Notes: generated by a model not told the origin, from the letters alone. Counted from the first letter of the stretch, positions 52,408 to 61,990 are shown. The stretch: DNA of 64,000 bases from Aminipila terrae (GCF_010120715.1 NZ_CP047591.1:1922001-1986000), one strand, 5' to 3'. Numbers and translations are program-made.

Positions 52408-55400
52408 ATGCTAAATATATATTATGGAAGAGAAAATATAGATAAAGATAAATTTATTTATAAAAGGGTATCAGGCACAACTTTATTGTTGGTGCCGGAT
52501 CAGTTTACTCTGCAGGCAGAGAGAAATGCGTTCAAATATCTGGGAGTCAGGGGCCTGATGGATTTAGAGATAATAAGTCCATCCAGGCTTGGACTGCGTG
52601 TGCTTAAAGAAGTGGGTGGAGAGAAAATCTCACGACTGGACAAATATGGAAGGCATATGCTGCTTTCTAAAATAATAGCACAAGAAAAGGATAACCTGCA
52701 GGTTTTCCGGGGAATGGAAGCAAAGACTTCCTTTATTGAATTAGTCAACAATCTGATTTCAGAGATGAAACAGTATAATACGTCTCCCGAAGCTTTGCCA
52801 GATATACTAAGTACCCTGGATAAAGAATCCATTTTATATAAAAAACTAAAGGATATGCAGGCGGTTTATGAGAAATATGAGGCTGTAATATCTGAAAAAT
52901 ATATTGATACGGAGGATTATCTTGAACATTGCATCAGTAAAATAAAATATTCAACAATGATAAAGAGATGTGAAATATGGGTTTATGGTTTTGATTATTT
53001 CACTCCTAAAAATCTGGATCTGATTAGAGAGCTTATTGGTTACGGGAAAAATGTCAATGTGGTTATGACTTACAGTGAGAAATGCCGGGACAGTGAACTT
53101 TTTGCCTTGACAGGGGGTATTATAGAAAAACTGGAGAAAATCTCGGAGTCTTTATCAAAACCATATTGTACAACAGAGATAGCTGATGAAACCTGCATCA
53201 GAGAAAATATGACTACGGGCCTTTCTGCCATAGAATCAGAGCTATTTTCTATACCAGTAAAAAAGTTGGATAAAGAGGTTCCGGCAGTTACTTTAGTGAA
53301 AGCTGCCAACCCTTATGCTGAGGCGGAAACTGCTGCTGCTTATGTTACACGGCTGCTCCGGGATGAAGGCCTTCGATATAAGGATATTGCTGTTATCTGC
53401 AATGATCTGGACGTACGGGGCTCCATAATTAGCCGAGTCTTTAAGGAATACGGGCTAAATCTTTTTATGGATAAAAAGAGAAGTATTCTGCACAATCCAG
53501 TAATCAGTCTAAATATTTACCTGATGCAGATTGCCAGAGGCAGAATGGATTCAGAGACTGTAATCGGTTTTATAAAAACAGGTCTGGCTGGTCTTTCACA
53601 GGATGCGGCTGAGCAGCTTGAAAATTATGTTTATAAATTTAAAATACGGGGCAGCATGTGGAAAAAGGATTTTACCCGGGGTATAAAGGACTATGCACCG
53701 GAAGAATTTGAAGAAATAAACCAGGCACGGAATTTTGTCATGCAGACTGTGCTGGCTTTTACGGAACCATTAAAAAAGCCGAAACTGTAGGAGAAAAAGT
53801 TGCGGTACTGTATTACTTTTTAAAAGATTATTTACAGATTCCAGAACGTATTGAGAAAATCATGGAAGAGCAGAACCAAAAGCGTTATTATGAAATGGCT
53901 TTCGAGATGGCTCAGATCTGGAAAACTGCAGTTGACATTTATGACCAGCTGGTTACGGTCATGGGAGACGAGAAACTTGAAATAGAAGAGCTTGACACAA
54001 TTTTAAGGGCCGGCTTTGAGTCGGTGGAATTGGGAATGCTTCCAGCAACTATAGATGAAATCATAATGGGAACCATGCAACGTACAAGGACCGGGCAGAT
54101 AAAAGCCCTTGTGGTAATAGGCGCCAATGATGGTATCCTGCCTTCAGCAGTAAGTGGAGACGGGATTTTAAATGATGATGAAAAAACAGTTCTTTTCAAT
54201 CATCACGTTGAAATATGTAAACTGGATGAATTAAGGGCCATGGAAGAAAAACTGGCAATCTACAGGACTCTTTCAAAACCCGAGCAATATTTGTTTATGA
54301 GTTATGCAGTATCGGACAATGAGGGAAAAGAGATGAAGCCATCTGCTGTATTTAATAAAGTAGCAGGTATTTTTCCCCGGGTTAAAGTATGTAAAGATAT
54401 CATCAGCGAAAATAACCCAGTTGATTTGTTACAGGCCAGAAACAATGGAATAAAGCATTTGACAGAAGTACTTCGTAAAAACCTTGAAGGAGAGCCGTTA
54501 AATGATTGCTTTAAGGCGGCCTTAACCTGGTATAAGTTAAATGAACAGGAATCCATAAAACAGGTGGAAGAAGGTCTTTTCTTTAAAATAAAGGAAGAGG
54601 CAATGTCTGCCACTCTCACAGATTCTCTGCTTAAAAGGGAAGAAAATGCAGATTTGTCTTTAAGCCCTTCCAGACTTGAGAAGTTTGGAAGATGTCCCTT
54701 TGCACATTTTATAAATTATGGACTAAAGCCAGAAGAAAAAAGAGTTTTTGAAATTGCGGGACGTGAAATAGGGGATATTTACCATTTGTGCCTGATGAAG
54801 CTATCAGAGCATCTGACAGAGAAAGGAGTTCCCATTACTGCTCCTGAGTCACCGTGGATGAATATTACCCCACAGGAATGTGCTGATTTCGTAGGAAGAT
54901 TCATGGATAATGAAGGGGCTGAATATAGAGAAGGTATCTTAAACGGGGGAAAGGAAGAAAGCTATAAAGCTGGAAGAATGAAGAGAGTCTGTACAGATGC
55001 AGCATTAATACTGGTAGAGCATGTTCAAAAGGGAAGAATTGAGGACGTATTTTTTGAAGCGGAGTTCGGAAGAGATTCCAGAAAACATTTTCCTCCTATA
55101 GAAGTAGAAACCTCCAGGGGAAAGATTCTTATAGAGGGAAAAATAGACAGGGTTGATCTGCTGCCTGGAGATTATGTGAAAATAATTGATTATAAGTCTG
55201 GAAATGAAAAATTTGATACAGAAGAGGCAAAAGGCGGTTGGCGCCTACAGTTAATGCTGTACCTCAAGGCTGCTCTGAACCAGAGATTAAATGGAAAGAC
55301 AGCAGAGAACAGGCCAGCAGGTATTTTTTACTTTAAACTGGATGAGCCGGTTTTTAATGCCAGTGATCTGGATAGCAAAATTCTTGAAGAAAAAATAAAG

Positions 55401-55757
55401 ACCGAGTTCAGGAAGTCTTTTAAACTGGATGGTGTTTTAGTAGATCAGCCTGAAGTAATAGAAAGCGTTGCCGGAGAATTTACAGGAAGTTCAGATATTG
55501 TATCGGTTCGCAGGAATAAAGAAGGGGTCATCGTGGGAACAGGGAAGGATAAGCTTCTTTCCTGTGAAGAATTCTCGGAACTTCAGACTGCAGTAGACAA
55601 CAAAATTGCAGAACTCTGTGAAAACCTGAATCAGGGAAGTGTGGATATAGCTCCTCGGAAAGCAGGAAACGAAACAGCATGCAGTTACTGCATGTATAAA
55701 AGCATATGTAAATTTGATGTGGCTTTTGAAGGTTGTACGTATACCGTTATAAAATAA
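52408..55757 (+). CDS. addB: AddB helicase-nuclease subunit, frameshifted by one base
   Basis: Subunit of the AddAB double-strand-break repair enzyme that processes ends to Chi. The repaired protein is about 1,116 residues. N-terminal VPDQFTLQAER block, helicase-like middle (VIGANDGILPSAVSGDGIL), and C-terminal RecB-family nuclease with VKIIDYKSG. The iron-sulfur cysteines are CPFAHFINYGL and CSYCMYKSIC. The frame breaks at AAAAAA (53772-53777); one more A joins EPLKKAETVGEKVAVLYYF. The next gene is on the other strand, so addA, its usual neighbour, is missing here. Confidence 0.9.
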
Positions 55758-55763
55758 ATGTTT

Positions 55764-56240
55764 CTAAGACGCAGAAATCTGAGACTCTGAATCTGATTTC
55801 TTATCAAACCACAGGTTCAGAATCAACCCTATAGTCACGCAAATGCCTCCCAGCAGATTACCAAGTGAAAAAGAATGGCTTATGATGATATCTAACACAA
55901 TACCAGTAAACACCTGGCCCACAAACATTAAAAGGGTGATACAAAATGAAGAAATTCTTGTTACTACAGCATTGGAGATACTAACGGTACACACTCCCAT
56001 GGCGCCTCCCAGATAAATCCACAGTTGGTTAATGTGTAACGGCAACGGAACTTTAGGAAACTGAGGAGCAACAAAAAAATGCATAACCAGTAGGACAAGA
56101 ACTGACCCCATAAGGCCAAATATATAATTATAAAATGTGCTTTTAAACAAACTGGTTTCTGCAGCTAAGCGGGCATTTGTAGTCCGGGAGACTACCACGG
56201 TTACTCCCGCAAGAAACGATACGATTATGGCAATAAGCAT
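55764..56240 (-). CDS. YdcZ-family (DMT superfamily) membrane protein
   Basis: A 158-residue membrane protein with about five hydrophobic segments, resembling half-size DUF606/YdcZ transporters (VSRTTNARLAAETSLFKSTFYNYIFG block, then AMGVCTVSISNAVVTRIS). It probably works as a dimer or with the related protein at 56639. Substrate unknown. AGGAGG precedes the ATG on the minus strand. Confidence 0.78.
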   Translation of the reverse strand: MLIAIIVSFLAGVTVVVSRTTNARLAAETSLFKSTFYNYIFGLMGSVLVLLVMHFFVAPQFPKVPLPLHINQLWIYLGGAMGVCTVSISNAVVTRISSFCITLLMFVGQVFTGIVLDIIISHSFSLGNLLGGICVTIGLILNLWFDKKSDSESQISAS

Positions 56241-56309
56241 TTATTTTACCTCCTGAATTAAAAATACAATGTATTTTCATAATATGAATAAAGGGGATGT
56301 TGTAATAAA

Positions 56310-56531
56310 GTGTTAAAACTGCGCAGAATAAAAAATCCATTACAGTTTTTTCTGCTGCTATGTGTGATGGGAACAATTATTTTCATCATATGCAGTTATA
56401 TGATTCAGAAACTGAGGCATGGGAATGATATCTTCCGTGATTTACAGACTTTCACTGTATTTCTGAAAGAGGATATGATACCCTGCTGGCTAGGTAGTGT
56501 ACCTATTTATTTTGTTATAGTTTTTTTATAA
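56310..56531 (+). CDS. possible small membrane protein (73 residues)
   Basis: An open frame with GTG start and AAGGGG about 12 bases upstream. It has two hydrophobic segments (about 11-33 and 55-72) separated by a charged loop. It lies between the two ydcZ-like genes on the opposite strand. It could be chance; the composition is the only support. Confidence 0.3.
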   Translation: MLKLRRIKNPLQFFLLLCVMGTIIFIICSYMIQKLRHGNDIFRDLQTFTVFLKEDMIPCWLGSVPIYFVIVFL

Positions 56532-56592
56532 TACCATATAAAAAAAAACAGGGCCAGAAATAGTGTTAAATTGTAAGTTCAATACTATTTAT

Positions 56593-56641
56593 AAAAACCT
56601 TCAGACCAACAGAATACATTCTGTCTGTCTGGAGGTTTTTA
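56593..56641. terminator. terminator of the second ydcZ-like gene
   Basis: Stem AAAAACC(T/C)TCAGAC / GTCTGGAGGTTTTT with a long loop; T-run on the minus strand (and on the plus strand). It overlaps the stop region of the gene at 56639. Confidence 0.65.
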
Positions 56642-57067
56642 TATGACCATGATCAGGACAATTCCAAGGATAATAAAGGAAAGTCCAATGAGTTTTTTTT
56701 TGTTAAAGGGCTGATAGGGCATATCAAGCCAGCCAAAATGGTCAATTACAATTGATGTTATACTCTGACCCAGAAGGACGATAGCCAGAATGGCAGACAT
56801 ACTGATTTTGCCGAAGGCCATATTATTAAAGATAGTTGTGGCAACACCTACAAGACCGCCAGAATAAAGAAAAAGCGGAAGCTTCTTATTTTTCCAGGGA
56901 GCAGGATTCTCTTTGTGCCGGACAAGTATAATAGTTATAATAATTAAACCTACTATGTGTATAATAACTGTTGCAAGGTATATAGTAAAATGGGATGTGA
57001 GCACACCATTTACTGCAATCATAACTGCGATGATTGAACCTGCAAGAACAGATAAAAAGTAATACAT
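56639..57067 (-). CDS. YdcZ-family (DMT superfamily) membrane protein, second copy
   Basis: A 142-residue homolog of the 55764 protein with about five membrane segments (LAGSIIAVMIAVNGVLTSHF, FNNMAFGKISMSAILAIVLLGQS). It is transcribed divergently from the Crp-type regulator at 57202, which probably controls it. The pair may form a heterodimeric exporter, as in other split half-size transporters. Confidence 0.78.
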   Translation of the reverse strand: MYYFLSVLAGSIIAVMIAVNGVLTSHFTIYLATVIIHIVGLIIITIILVRHKENPAPWKNKKLPLFLYSGGLVGVATTIFNNMAFGKISMSAILAIVLLGQSITSIVIDHFGWLDMPYQPFNKKKLIGLSFIILGIVLIMVI

Positions 57068-57201
57068 AATAAATCTCCTTTCTATTCGCAGTTAAGAATA
57101 ACAAAAGAACTTGACGGTACATATGACATATGTCATAATTGAAGAAAAATATATTGAGCCTGATTTTAATGAAGTAGAAAAGGCAGAAAGGAGCGACGTG
57201 T

Positions 57202-57864
57202 ATGTCAAATGGAAGTTTAACAGTTACGATGAAAAATGAGCTGCTTAAGTATGGATTATCTGATTTTGAAGCAGGAGATGTGAGGGTATTAAAGTTTGAA
57301 AAAGGACAGTATCTTTGCAGAGAAAGTTTTCCCATGGAGTATCTGTTATTTATGGTTAGCGGGAAAGCAAAAGCTTTTATGAATGTAAGCAATGGAAAGT
57401 CTTTGCTTCTGGCATTCTATACCAAGTCAGGAATCCTGGGTGATATTGAATTAATGACAGATGGCATTTGTACCACAAATGTGCAGGCTTTAACAGAGGT
57501 GACCTGTATGGGAATTCCACTTAAACACTGTGGGGAAAGGCTTAGAGAAAATGTTACTTTTATGAATTTTGTAGGCACCCATTTAGCTCGAAAACTTGAC
57601 AGATGTGCCAGGAATGGAGCCATCAATATACTGTTGCCTTTGGAAACCAGGTTGTGCTCATACGTGCTAATGACCAATGAGGATGGATTATTTAATGAAA
57701 ATCTTACAGAGGTGGCAGAATTGCTGGGAACAAGTTACAGGCATTTGCTTAGAACCTTTGACAGCCTTCGAAAGGATGGCGTTCTTCAAAAGGCCGCCAG
57801 AGGATATATCATAAAGGATGGAATAGAACTTCAGATTCGGGCACAGGATTTTTATTCTGTGTAA
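57202..57864 (+). CDS. Crp/Fnr-family transcription regulator
   Basis: A 220-residue regulator. The cyclic-nucleotide-binding fold occupies about 20-130 (GILGDIELMTDG is the typical G-x-x-G-E-x turn) and a winged helix about 165-205 (TEVAELLGTSYRHLLRTFDSLRKDG, with RHLLR as recognition helix). No Fnr cysteine set. Preceded by AGGAGCG. Likely regulates the divergent ydcZ-like gene. Confidence 0.86.
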   Translation: MSNGSLTVTMKNELLKYGLSDFEAGDVRVLKFEKGQYLCRESFPMEYLLFMVSGKAKAFMNVSNGKSLLLAFYTKSGILGDIELMTDGICTTNVQALTEVTCMGIPLKHCGERLRENVTFMNFVGTHLARKLDRCARNGAINILLPLETRLCSYVLMTNEDGLFNENLTEVAELLGTSYRHLLRTFDSLRKDGVLQKAARGYIIKDGIELQIRAQDFYSV

Positions 57865-57890
57865 CACAGAAAGGCAAAAAAGGCGTAGAA

Positions 57891-58805
57891 ATGATACAGG
57901 ATATAGAACCACGTAAATTTAATATTACTTTTAAAAATATAAAAGCAGAAGACAGGGATTATGCCCTTTTATTTCATGAAGAAAATCTATTAATGAAACA
58001 GCCTGAAGGACAGGATCATATGGCAGAATTTCTTACTTTCAAAGAACTGAAAGAATTGGAACTGATAGATTACTCCAAGGTTAATATAGCATATTTGTTT
58101 TCAATAGATGACAATAAATATTTTTCGGTTAACTCAATTCTGGAAGAAGGTACTAAGGATGATTATCTCCATTGGCAGGGAACAGAAGTACCGGATGGGA
58201 AAATTCTTGTATGGCACTCCCAAAATATTTTCAGAACACTACAAGAGAAATGGCAGGGTTTTGCAGGAGTTACAGCATTGCAGATAAACAGATGGTCCTT
58301 AAATCACAAGTATTGCGGCAGATGTGGGAAGCCTATGAAACATAGTGCTGCAGAACGGTGCCTTATATGTGAAAGCTGTAATATTGCAGAATATCCTAAG
58401 ATTTCTCCCGCTGTAATAGTAGGCATTGTAGATGGTGATAAGCTTCTTCTGACCAGATATGCAGACCGACCTTACAAAAGGTATGCATTAATCGCCGGAT
58501 TTGGTGAGGTAGGCGAAACCCTGGAGGATACAGTGAGGCGTGAAGTCATGGAGGAAGTGGGATTGGAAGTTAAGGACATAACATATTATAAGAGTCAGCC
58601 CTGGTCCTTTTCTGATTCCTTGCTGGTAGGATTCTTTGCAAGACTTGATGGAGATAATAAAGTAAGCCTGAATGACGGAGAGCTGGCAGAGGGCACTTGG
58701 TTTACACGGGAAGACATCCCTGTAAACAGCGAAAAAATAGCACTTACGGCTGAAATGATCCGGTATTTTGCAGATGGAAATGACGTATTTTATAAACAGA
58801 AATAA
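57891..58805 (+). CDS. nudC: NADH pyrophosphatase / decapping enzyme NudC
   Basis: Cleaves NADH and NAD-capped RNA. The 304-residue protein has the zinc ribbon YCGRCGKPM..CLICESC (about 140-165), the Nudix box GEVGETLEDTVRREVMEEVG (about 204-223) and the NudC-specific SQPWSFSDSL. Follows the Crp gene by 26 bases, so possibly co-transcribed. Start at ATG 57891 has only a weak ribosome site. Confidence 0.93.
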   Translation: MIQDIEPRKFNITFKNIKAEDRDYALLFHEENLLMKQPEGQDHMAEFLTFKELKELELIDYSKVNIAYLFSIDDNKYFSVNSILEEGTKDDYLHWQGTEVPDGKILVWHSQNIFRTLQEKWQGFAGVTALQINRWSLNHKYCGRCGKPMKHSAAERCLICESCNIAEYPKISPAVIVGIVDGDKLLLTRYADRPYKRYALIAGFGEVGETLEDTVRREVMEEVGLEVKDITYYKSQPWSFSDSLLVGFFARLDGDNKVSLNDGELAEGTWFTREDIPVNSEKIALTAEMIRYFADGNDVFYKQK

Positions 58806-58828
58806 AACTACATAAGCTGAAATTTTAA

Positions 58829-58876
58829 ACCCCACTAATCTTACTTAAAATTTTTAGTAAGACTAGTGGGGTTTTG
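58829..58876. terminator. bidirectional terminator after nudC
   Basis: 17-bp stem ACCCCACTAATCTTACT / AGTAAGACTAGTGGGGT (one mismatch) followed by TTTTGAT, with A-run on the other side. Confidence 0.8.
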
Positions 58877-58894
58877 ATATAGGTCTGTGTTGAT

Positions 58895-59560
58895 TTATTT
58901 TGGACCGTTAAATAATCTAATCGTTCTACTGATTATAGCTGCCACAATGAAAATAATCCAACCTGGATGCCATAAGTTAAATAGGAATCCCATGCATAGG
59001 AAAATAACGGTTGCACTGCTGAAAATAATGGATTCAATTCCCTTTGATGTATTTGTTTCAGCATCATCTGTTGTATTATATTGCCTCCTGTATTTATGAT
59101 TCTGTATCCTGAAGTAAATACAGATTGCAGCACCACAGGCGATTAGAGAAAATAAGCCTAAGTAAGGAAGTGGGGAATCGCTTGCAAAAATTGATTGCAT
59201 TGAAATAAATACTGCAGGTGACATGATAAACAAAATGCAGGCTATGGCTATTGCCAGTGCATACTGTTTCTTAAAGGCAAGGAGCTCTTCCTGAAGAGCA
59301 GGGTTTTCCTGTGATATATAATCTGTGTCTGTATTTCCCAGTGTTGTATCCTTAATACCCAGTTCTTCCTTCAGTTCCTCCATATTTCCGAAATCCGCAA
59401 GAACTATCCCTACTGCTTCATTTTCATTCTTTCCTTCTTTCAGCAGTTCTTGAAATTTTTCTTCCATATTTTCCAGCATAGTCATCTTCATATCAATCAC
59501 TTCACGTATTTTAGGTAAATTTGAAAACATTGCTTCAACATAATTTCTAATTTGGTTCAT
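58895..59560 (-). CDS. permease-prefix-domain membrane protein
   Basis: A 221-residue protein of the type that pairs with PadR regulators. The N-terminal helical region (residues 1-75, with VIDMKMTMLENMEEKFQELL and ADFGNMEELKEEL) resembles the 'permease prefix' / DUF1700-like domain, followed by about four membrane segments (105-125, 133-152, 182-200, 203-220). Overlaps the padR gene by 14 bases. A role in membrane stress or antibiotic response is possible. Confidence 0.75.
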   Translation of the reverse strand: MNQIRNYVEAMFSNLPKIREVIDMKMTMLENMEEKFQELLKEGKNENEAVGIVLADFGNMEELKEELGIKDTTLGNTDTDYISQENPALQEELLAFKKQYALAIAIACILFIMSPAVFISMQSIFASDSPLPYLGLFSLIACGAAICIYFRIQNHKYRRQYNTTDDAETNTSKGIESIIFSSATVIFLCMGFLFNLWHPGWIIFIVAAIISRTIRLFNGPK

Positions 59561-59891
59561 TATGTATATCCTCCCTTGTAAATTGATTTATTACTTTTTT
59601 TGTTAAATCCCATTCCTGACATTTTATGCGATAATATTCACGTCCATCATTTGTGATTTTATAATAGGTGCGTTTTCTGCCGAAGGTTTCGTCACCCTGA
59701 TAAGAAACCAGATATCCATTTTTTTCCATACGTGAAAATGCTGAATACAAAGTAGTTTCTTTTATGGTATAGTTCCCTTGACTTCGACGCTCAATTTCTT
59801 TTGAAATTTCATAGCCGTAAGAATCACCTTCCAGTAAAAGGTGGAGAATAATGGTATCATTATATCCACGAATCACATCACTGCTGATCAA
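59547..59891 (-). CDS. PadR-family transcription regulator
   Basis: A 114-residue PadR. The winged helix is seen in IILHLLLEGDSYGYEISKEIERRS and KETTLYSAFSRMEKNGYL, with the DETFGRKRTYYKIT wing. It most likely represses its own operon with the membrane protein. AGGAGG precedes the ATG on the minus strand. Confidence 0.9.
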   Translation of the reverse strand: MISSDVIRGYNDTIILHLLLEGDSYGYEISKEIERRSQGNYTIKETTLYSAFSRMEKNGYLVSYQGDETFGRKRTYYKITNDGREYYRIKCQEWDLTKKVINQFTREDIHNEPN

Positions 59892-59916
59892 AATTCATTC
59901 CTCCTTTTTACTCCGT

Positions 59917-59956
59917 CTGTCGTAGTAATAAAAGAATAACATAATTACTACGACAG
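59917..59956. promoter_or_regulatory. perfect 13-bp inverted repeat before padR
   Basis: CTGTCGTAGTAAT (59917-59929) and ATTACTACGACAG (59944-59956), separated by 14 bases, lie just upstream of the padR start. A regulator operator is the simplest reading. Confidence 0.6.
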
Positions 59957-60080
59957 GTAAAGTACTTTTTTTATAAAAGCAGATTTTTTTAGTTAAGGCC
60001 TGGGTGCTGCTATTGCACTCTAAAAAAATATGTGATAAGATATAAAAATCATCTGAAGAAAACAGAGTAAGTTTTTGCGC

Positions 60081-60155
60081 GCTGGTGTGGCTCAATGGTA
60101 GAGCAACGGTATCGTAAACCGTAGGTTGGGGGTTCGATTCCCTTCACCAGCTCCA
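60081..60155 (+). tRNA. tRNA-Thr (anticodon CGT)
   Basis: Acceptor GCTGGTG / CACCAGC, D-arm GCTC...GAGC, anticodon stem ACGGT / ACCGT around ATCGTAA (anticodon CGT), T-arm GGGTTCGATTCC, and an encoded CCA end. Confidence 0.96.
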
Positions 60156-60164
60156 ACTTAGCTC

Positions 60165-60241
60165 CGGGACGTGGCGCAGCTTGGTAGCGCGATTGCTTCG
60201 GGAGTAATAGGCCGCAGGTTCGAATCCTGTCGTCCCGACCA
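60165..60241 (+). tRNA. tRNA-Pro (anticodon CGG)
   Basis: Acceptor CGGGACG / CGTCCCG, D-arm GCGC...GCGC, anticodon loop TTCGGGA (anticodon CGG), T-arm GCAGGTTCGAATCCTGT, encoded CCA. It lies nine bases after tRNA-Thr and forms one transcript with it. Confidence 0.96.
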
Positions 60242-60244
60242 AAA

Positions 60245-60292
60245 AAACAACCCCATTTTTATCATTGAGGTAAAAATGGGGTTGTTTTTGTC
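60245..60292 (+). terminator. terminator of the tRNA unit
   Basis: 17-bp perfect stem from AAACAACCCC to GGGGTTGTTT followed by TTG. Confidence 0.85.
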
Positions 60293-60426
60293 ATGACGGC
60301 TGTTCAAGAATATGTTCGTGTTACTTATTTTTTTTAATAAAGGGTGGTCAATTAAGGAGCAATAAGTGTACAATAATGAATTACCGTGCTATAATCATAA
60401 ATTATTAGATAAGAATGGAGCTGTAT

Positions 60427-61458
60427 ATGCGGTATAATAAACAAATTATTGTAGCAATAGGAATGTTTTTCAGCGTAATTGTTGTGGGAACCATTGGATA
60501 TTATTTTTTACTAAATGTGAATATAATAGATGCTTTATATATGACGGCGATTACTGTAGCTACGGTGGGATATCGAGAAGTTGGTGTTATGACACCGGAA
60601 GCCGAAATATTTACGATATTTATTATTTTCTGGGGCGTGGGGACTGCAGGGTATGCTTTTACAAGAGGTGTTGTAATTTTTATTGAAGGCGGTTTGGGAA
60701 ATCTATGGAGGAGTAGAAAAATGCAAACAGAAATTAGTAAACTCGAAAATCATTATATTTTGTGTGGTGGGGGAGAATCAGGGCGCGTAGTTGTAGACGA
60801 GTTTTTGAGCAAAAAGGTACCTTTTGTAATTATTGAAAAAGATGAAACGCTAGTGAATCATTATGCAGAAAGAGGTTTATTGGTCATTGAGGGAGATGCA
60901 ACGGAAGAAGAAATTCTAGAAAAAGCCAAGATTAAGCATGCTAAGGGCTTAATTAGTGCGCTTTCTAAAGATGTGGACAATTTATTTACAGTCCTGACTG
61001 CCCGTCAATTAAATAGCGAAATCTATATAATTTCTAGGTCAATTGATAAGAGTTCTCCTGATAAACTTAAAAAAGCTGGAGCTAATCATACAATTTCTTC
61101 CAATGAAATTGGTGGAAAAAGAATGGCAGCGTTAATGCTCAGGCCATCCGTTATTTCTTTTCTTGATGTAATTACCCATATAGGCGATATTGAATTTGCG
61201 CTTGAAGATATCATCGTTAATGAAAAATCGGATATTGTGAACAAAACCATTGGAGAATTAAAAATACCAGAGAGTTTTGGATTGATTATTTTAGCAGTAA
61301 AAAAGAATCAGGATAATTTCTTGACTTTTAATCCAGGGGCAGATGTTTTGCTGGAAAAAGGAGACGTTTTTTTGGTATTAGGAACGGATTCTCAAGTTTG
61401 TGCCCTAAAAGAGTATGCCAAAGATAATGGGGAAAGACTCCCGTATTGTATGTATTAA
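60427..61458 (+). CDS. two-segment K+ channel with RCK (TrkA-N) domain
   Basis: A 343-residue potassium channel subunit. Start ATG 60427, six bases after GGAG. Two membrane segments (about 6-27 and 60-80) flank the pore and filter VATVGYREV, where the usual GYGD is GYRE, a variant also seen in other bacterial channels. The cytosolic RCK domain begins YILCGGGESGRVVVDEF (NAD-binding GxGxxG-like, about 111) and a TrkA-C domain ends it. It is flanked by tRNA sequence copies, suggesting insertion. Confidence 0.9.
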   Translation: MRYNKQIIVAIGMFFSVIVVGTIGYYFLLNVNIIDALYMTAITVATVGYREVGVMTPEAEIFTIFIIFWGVGTAGYAFTRGVVIFIEGGLGNLWRSRKMQTEISKLENHYILCGGGESGRVVVDEFLSKKVPFVIIEKDETLVNHYAERGLLVIEGDATEEEILEKAKIKHAKGLISALSKDVDNLFTVLTARQLNSEIYIISRSIDKSSPDKLKKAGANHTISSNEIGGKRMAALMLRPSVISFLDVITHIGDIEFALEDIIVNEKSDIVNKTIGELKIPESFGLIILAVKKNQDNFLTFNPGADVLLEKGDVFLVLGTDSQVCALKEYAKDNGERLPYCMY

Positions 61459-61514
61459 GAAAGAAGGCAGGGTGTGATTTTATAAAAATAAGGTTAACCT
61501 TACCAACAACCCGC

Positions 61515-61541
61515 GGTGGGGGCGATTCCCTTCACTAGCTC
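61515..61541 (+). pseudogene. remnant of tRNA-Thr 3' half
   Basis: The segment GGTGGGGGCGATTCCC..TTCACTAGCT matches the T-arm and acceptor of the tRNA-Thr at 60081, with deletions and changes. The 5' half is absent, so it cannot fold. Confidence 0.6.
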
Positions 61542-61552
61542 CAACTTAACTC

Positions 61553-61629
61553 CGGGACGTAGCGCAGTTTGGCAGCCAGATTGCTTCGGGAGTAATAGGC
61601 CGCAAGCTCGAATCCTGTCGTCCCGACCA
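61553..61629 (+). pseudogene. decayed copy of tRNA-Pro
   Basis: Same length and 3' CCA as the tRNA-Pro at 60165, with intact acceptor and anticodon loop (TTCGGGA). The D-stem is broken (GCGC with GCCA) and the T-arm is changed to GCAAGCTCGAAT, losing the T54 and a stem pair. Probably non-functional. Confidence 0.8.
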
Positions 61630-61740
61630 ACGAAAAAGCATCCGTTTGACGGGTGGCAGCGATTGCAATAAATGAGTTTTTAAGTGTAAAGGCTCATTTT
61701 TTCTTTTTGATGATATGATTTTAAAACAGAAAAAGGTTGG

Positions 61741-61935
61741 TTCACAGGTGCGCTGGCCAGATTTACCGATGGCAGCAGCACCTCTGAGTATGCTGAAAAA
61801 GCCATGGGCTAGACGGTTGACAATGAACTCGTAAGCGGTACGGGCAATGGTATCCTTGGGCCTAGGGATAAAGCTGCCAGAGCGCAGGTTGCTGCAATCT
61901 TAACCAGATTTGACAAGTTGTTTTCAGTAAAATAA
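61741..61935 (+). pseudogene. remnant of an SLH-domain surface protein
   Basis: In one frame the translation reads FTDGSSTSEYAEKAMG, then a stop (TAG at about 61808), then DNELVSGTGNGILGP and ARAQVAAILTRF, the typical pattern of one S-layer homology domain. The stop replaces the Trp of the conserved MGW. There is no ATG or ribosome site, so this is a degraded tail. Ends at TAA 61935. Confidence 0.75.
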
Positions 61936-61962
61936 ATCTAAAAATATTCATCCAGCCTGGAG

Positions 61963-61990
61963 GCGGCAAGTATAATACTTGCCGCTTCCT
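61963..61990 (+). terminator. terminator after the SLH remnant
   Basis: Stem GCGGCAAGT / ACTTGCCGC with ATAAT loop, followed by TTCCTTTT. The following bases to 62196 are AT-rich and contain no gene I can support. Confidence 0.75.

Noticed and set aside
52408..55757. Two separate genes instead of addB
   Set aside because: Both parts align to one AddB in order and one added A rejoins them with no loss.
60895..61010. Open frames on the opposite strand of most genes
   Set aside because: They lie antisense to well-supported genes, lack ribosome sites and match no family.
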